Assembly: GCA_017993835.1 (NCBI GenBank) | Contig: JAGOLX010000009.1 | Span: 1-64,000 of the forward strand | DNA from: Phycisphaerae bacterium | GTDB lineage: Bacteria > Planctomycetota > Phycisphaerae > Sedimentisphaerales > Anaerobacaceae | Length of the DNA stretch: 64,000 nt | Direction: 5' to 3' | Part shown: one piece after another, positions 63,562 to 64,000 of the stretch | How the letters are laid out: the number at the start of each line of letters is the position of its first letter | How positions within the stretch are numbered: position 1 is the first letter of the stretch | Program-made: the position numbers and the translations under genes | The notes under the pieces: generated by a model | Database searches by the model: none | The model's input: the letters and a program-made list of their open reading frames with translations, nothing else | Told to the model about the DNA's origin: nothing

Positions 63562-64000
63562 TCAGACCTTTCCCCAGGCGATCGTTCCCAGGTTACTGTT
63601 GACGATTCCGAGATCCGTCTCGTCCACGGTCCCATCGGCGTTGAGATCCGCAGCCGCCGGGACCGCCGGATCGCTGACGGACTTGCCCAGATTGGCGTTG
63701 ACGATGTCCACGTCCTTCTGATCGACGCGGAAATCGCCGTTCACGTCGCCAACCGGCGCGGAGTGCCTGTAATCGCCCGGACAACTCACATCCGCGACGG
63801 CGTCGATCTCGGGGTTTATCCCTGCATGACCCAGGACATCATCGATCCGGACGTATTTGAACCACTTGAGCTGCGTGTCGGGATCGACGGGCAGGTCGAG
63901 CCGGGCTATGTCGTAGCCGGTCCCGCCGGCGGAGTCGCCATAGATCTGCGCTACGCGGGCCACCGAATGCCCGGTCAGATCCGCAAGGGTCAGGTTCGGA
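63562..64000 (-). CDS. Dockerin-type secreted protein, 5' end beyond the window
   Basis: 146 codons are visible and the frame stays open to the window edge (reading in with NLTLADLTGHSVARV), so the start lies outside. The C-terminal 60 residues form a type I dockerin-like pair of calcium-binding repeats: GDVNGDFRVDQKDVDIVNAN and ADLNADGTVDETDLGIVNSN. Before them, YVRIDDVLGHAGINPEIDAV is a segment often seen in front of dockerins in planctomycete secreted proteins. No cohesin gene is in the window, so the binding partner is unknown; these domains may act as cell-surface sorting tags. Confidence 0.8.
   Translation of the reverse strand, partial: PNLTLADLTGHSVARVAQIYGDSAGGTGYDIARLDLPVDPDTQLKWFKYVRIDDVLGHAGINPEIDAVADVSCPGDYRHSAPVGDVNGDFRVDQKDVDIVNANLGKSVSDPAVPAAADLNADGTVDETDLGIVNSNLGTIAWGKV

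Overview
This is a GC-rich bacterial window that looks like Planctomycetota, most probably class Phycisphaerae. The lineage is inferred from gene content, since no rRNA, tRNA or marker gene is present. The indicators are a prepilin-type protein with an H-X9-DG signature, a dockerin-type secreted protein, a hydrazine-synthase-alpha-like dihaem protein, HAF-repeat membrane proteins, a secreted LamG protein, carboxypeptidase-regulatory repeats fused to a redoxin-like domain, and many kinds of small intergenic palindromes. I see no CRISPR array and no transposase.

Layout. 1-8.5 kb: an amidohydrolase cut by the window edge, an FRG-domain gene, a GH78-type rhamnosidase, a radical SAM protein and two tandem HAF-repeat membrane proteins. 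8.7-18.1 kb: an alpha-glucan block of GH57 (DUF3536), MalQ, GlgB and a trehalose synthase-maltokinase fusion. 18.4-22.7 kb: a secreted DUF1593 protein, a pseudopilin and a spermidine-synthase-like membrane protein with TPRs. 22.7-25.0 kb: a BsuBI/PstI-type restriction-modification pair in which the endonuclease is broken and the methylase intact. 25.3-30.9 kb: a secreted modular protein interrupted by one in-frame UGA, followed by a carboxypeptidase-regulatory/redoxin protein. 31.1-34.2 kb: a LuxR-type HTH protein and a sigma-54 response regulator/histidine kinase pair. 34.2-37.6 kb: a HEPN/MNT pair and the hydrazine-synthase-alpha-like protein. 37.9-58.8 kb: an ABC export cluster with six ADOP/MacB-type permeases, two ATPases, one periplasmic adaptor, one TolC-type lipoprotein and a GH5 gene inserted among the permeases. 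59.0-64.0 kb: a tandemly duplicated PD40 beta-propeller protein, ComF, a prepilin-like protein and a dockerin protein cut by the window edge.

Two observations stand out. First, the UGA at 26503-26505 lies in a frame that stays open and protein-like on both sides (F-E-Y-G-U-G-G-T-C). A 7-bp GC-rich hairpin with a UGG loop follows at the distance expected of a bacterial SECIS, so this is a candidate undescribed selenoprotein family. Second, the ABC cluster has two near-consensus sigma-54 promoters (37813-37828 and 40496-40511) that share upstream elements at nearly identical spacing. A few kb upstream lies a sigma-54 activator with a variant GAFTDA loop, paired with a kinase whose two membrane helices have almost no external loop. 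Together they suggest a self-sensing, sigma-54-controlled export system.
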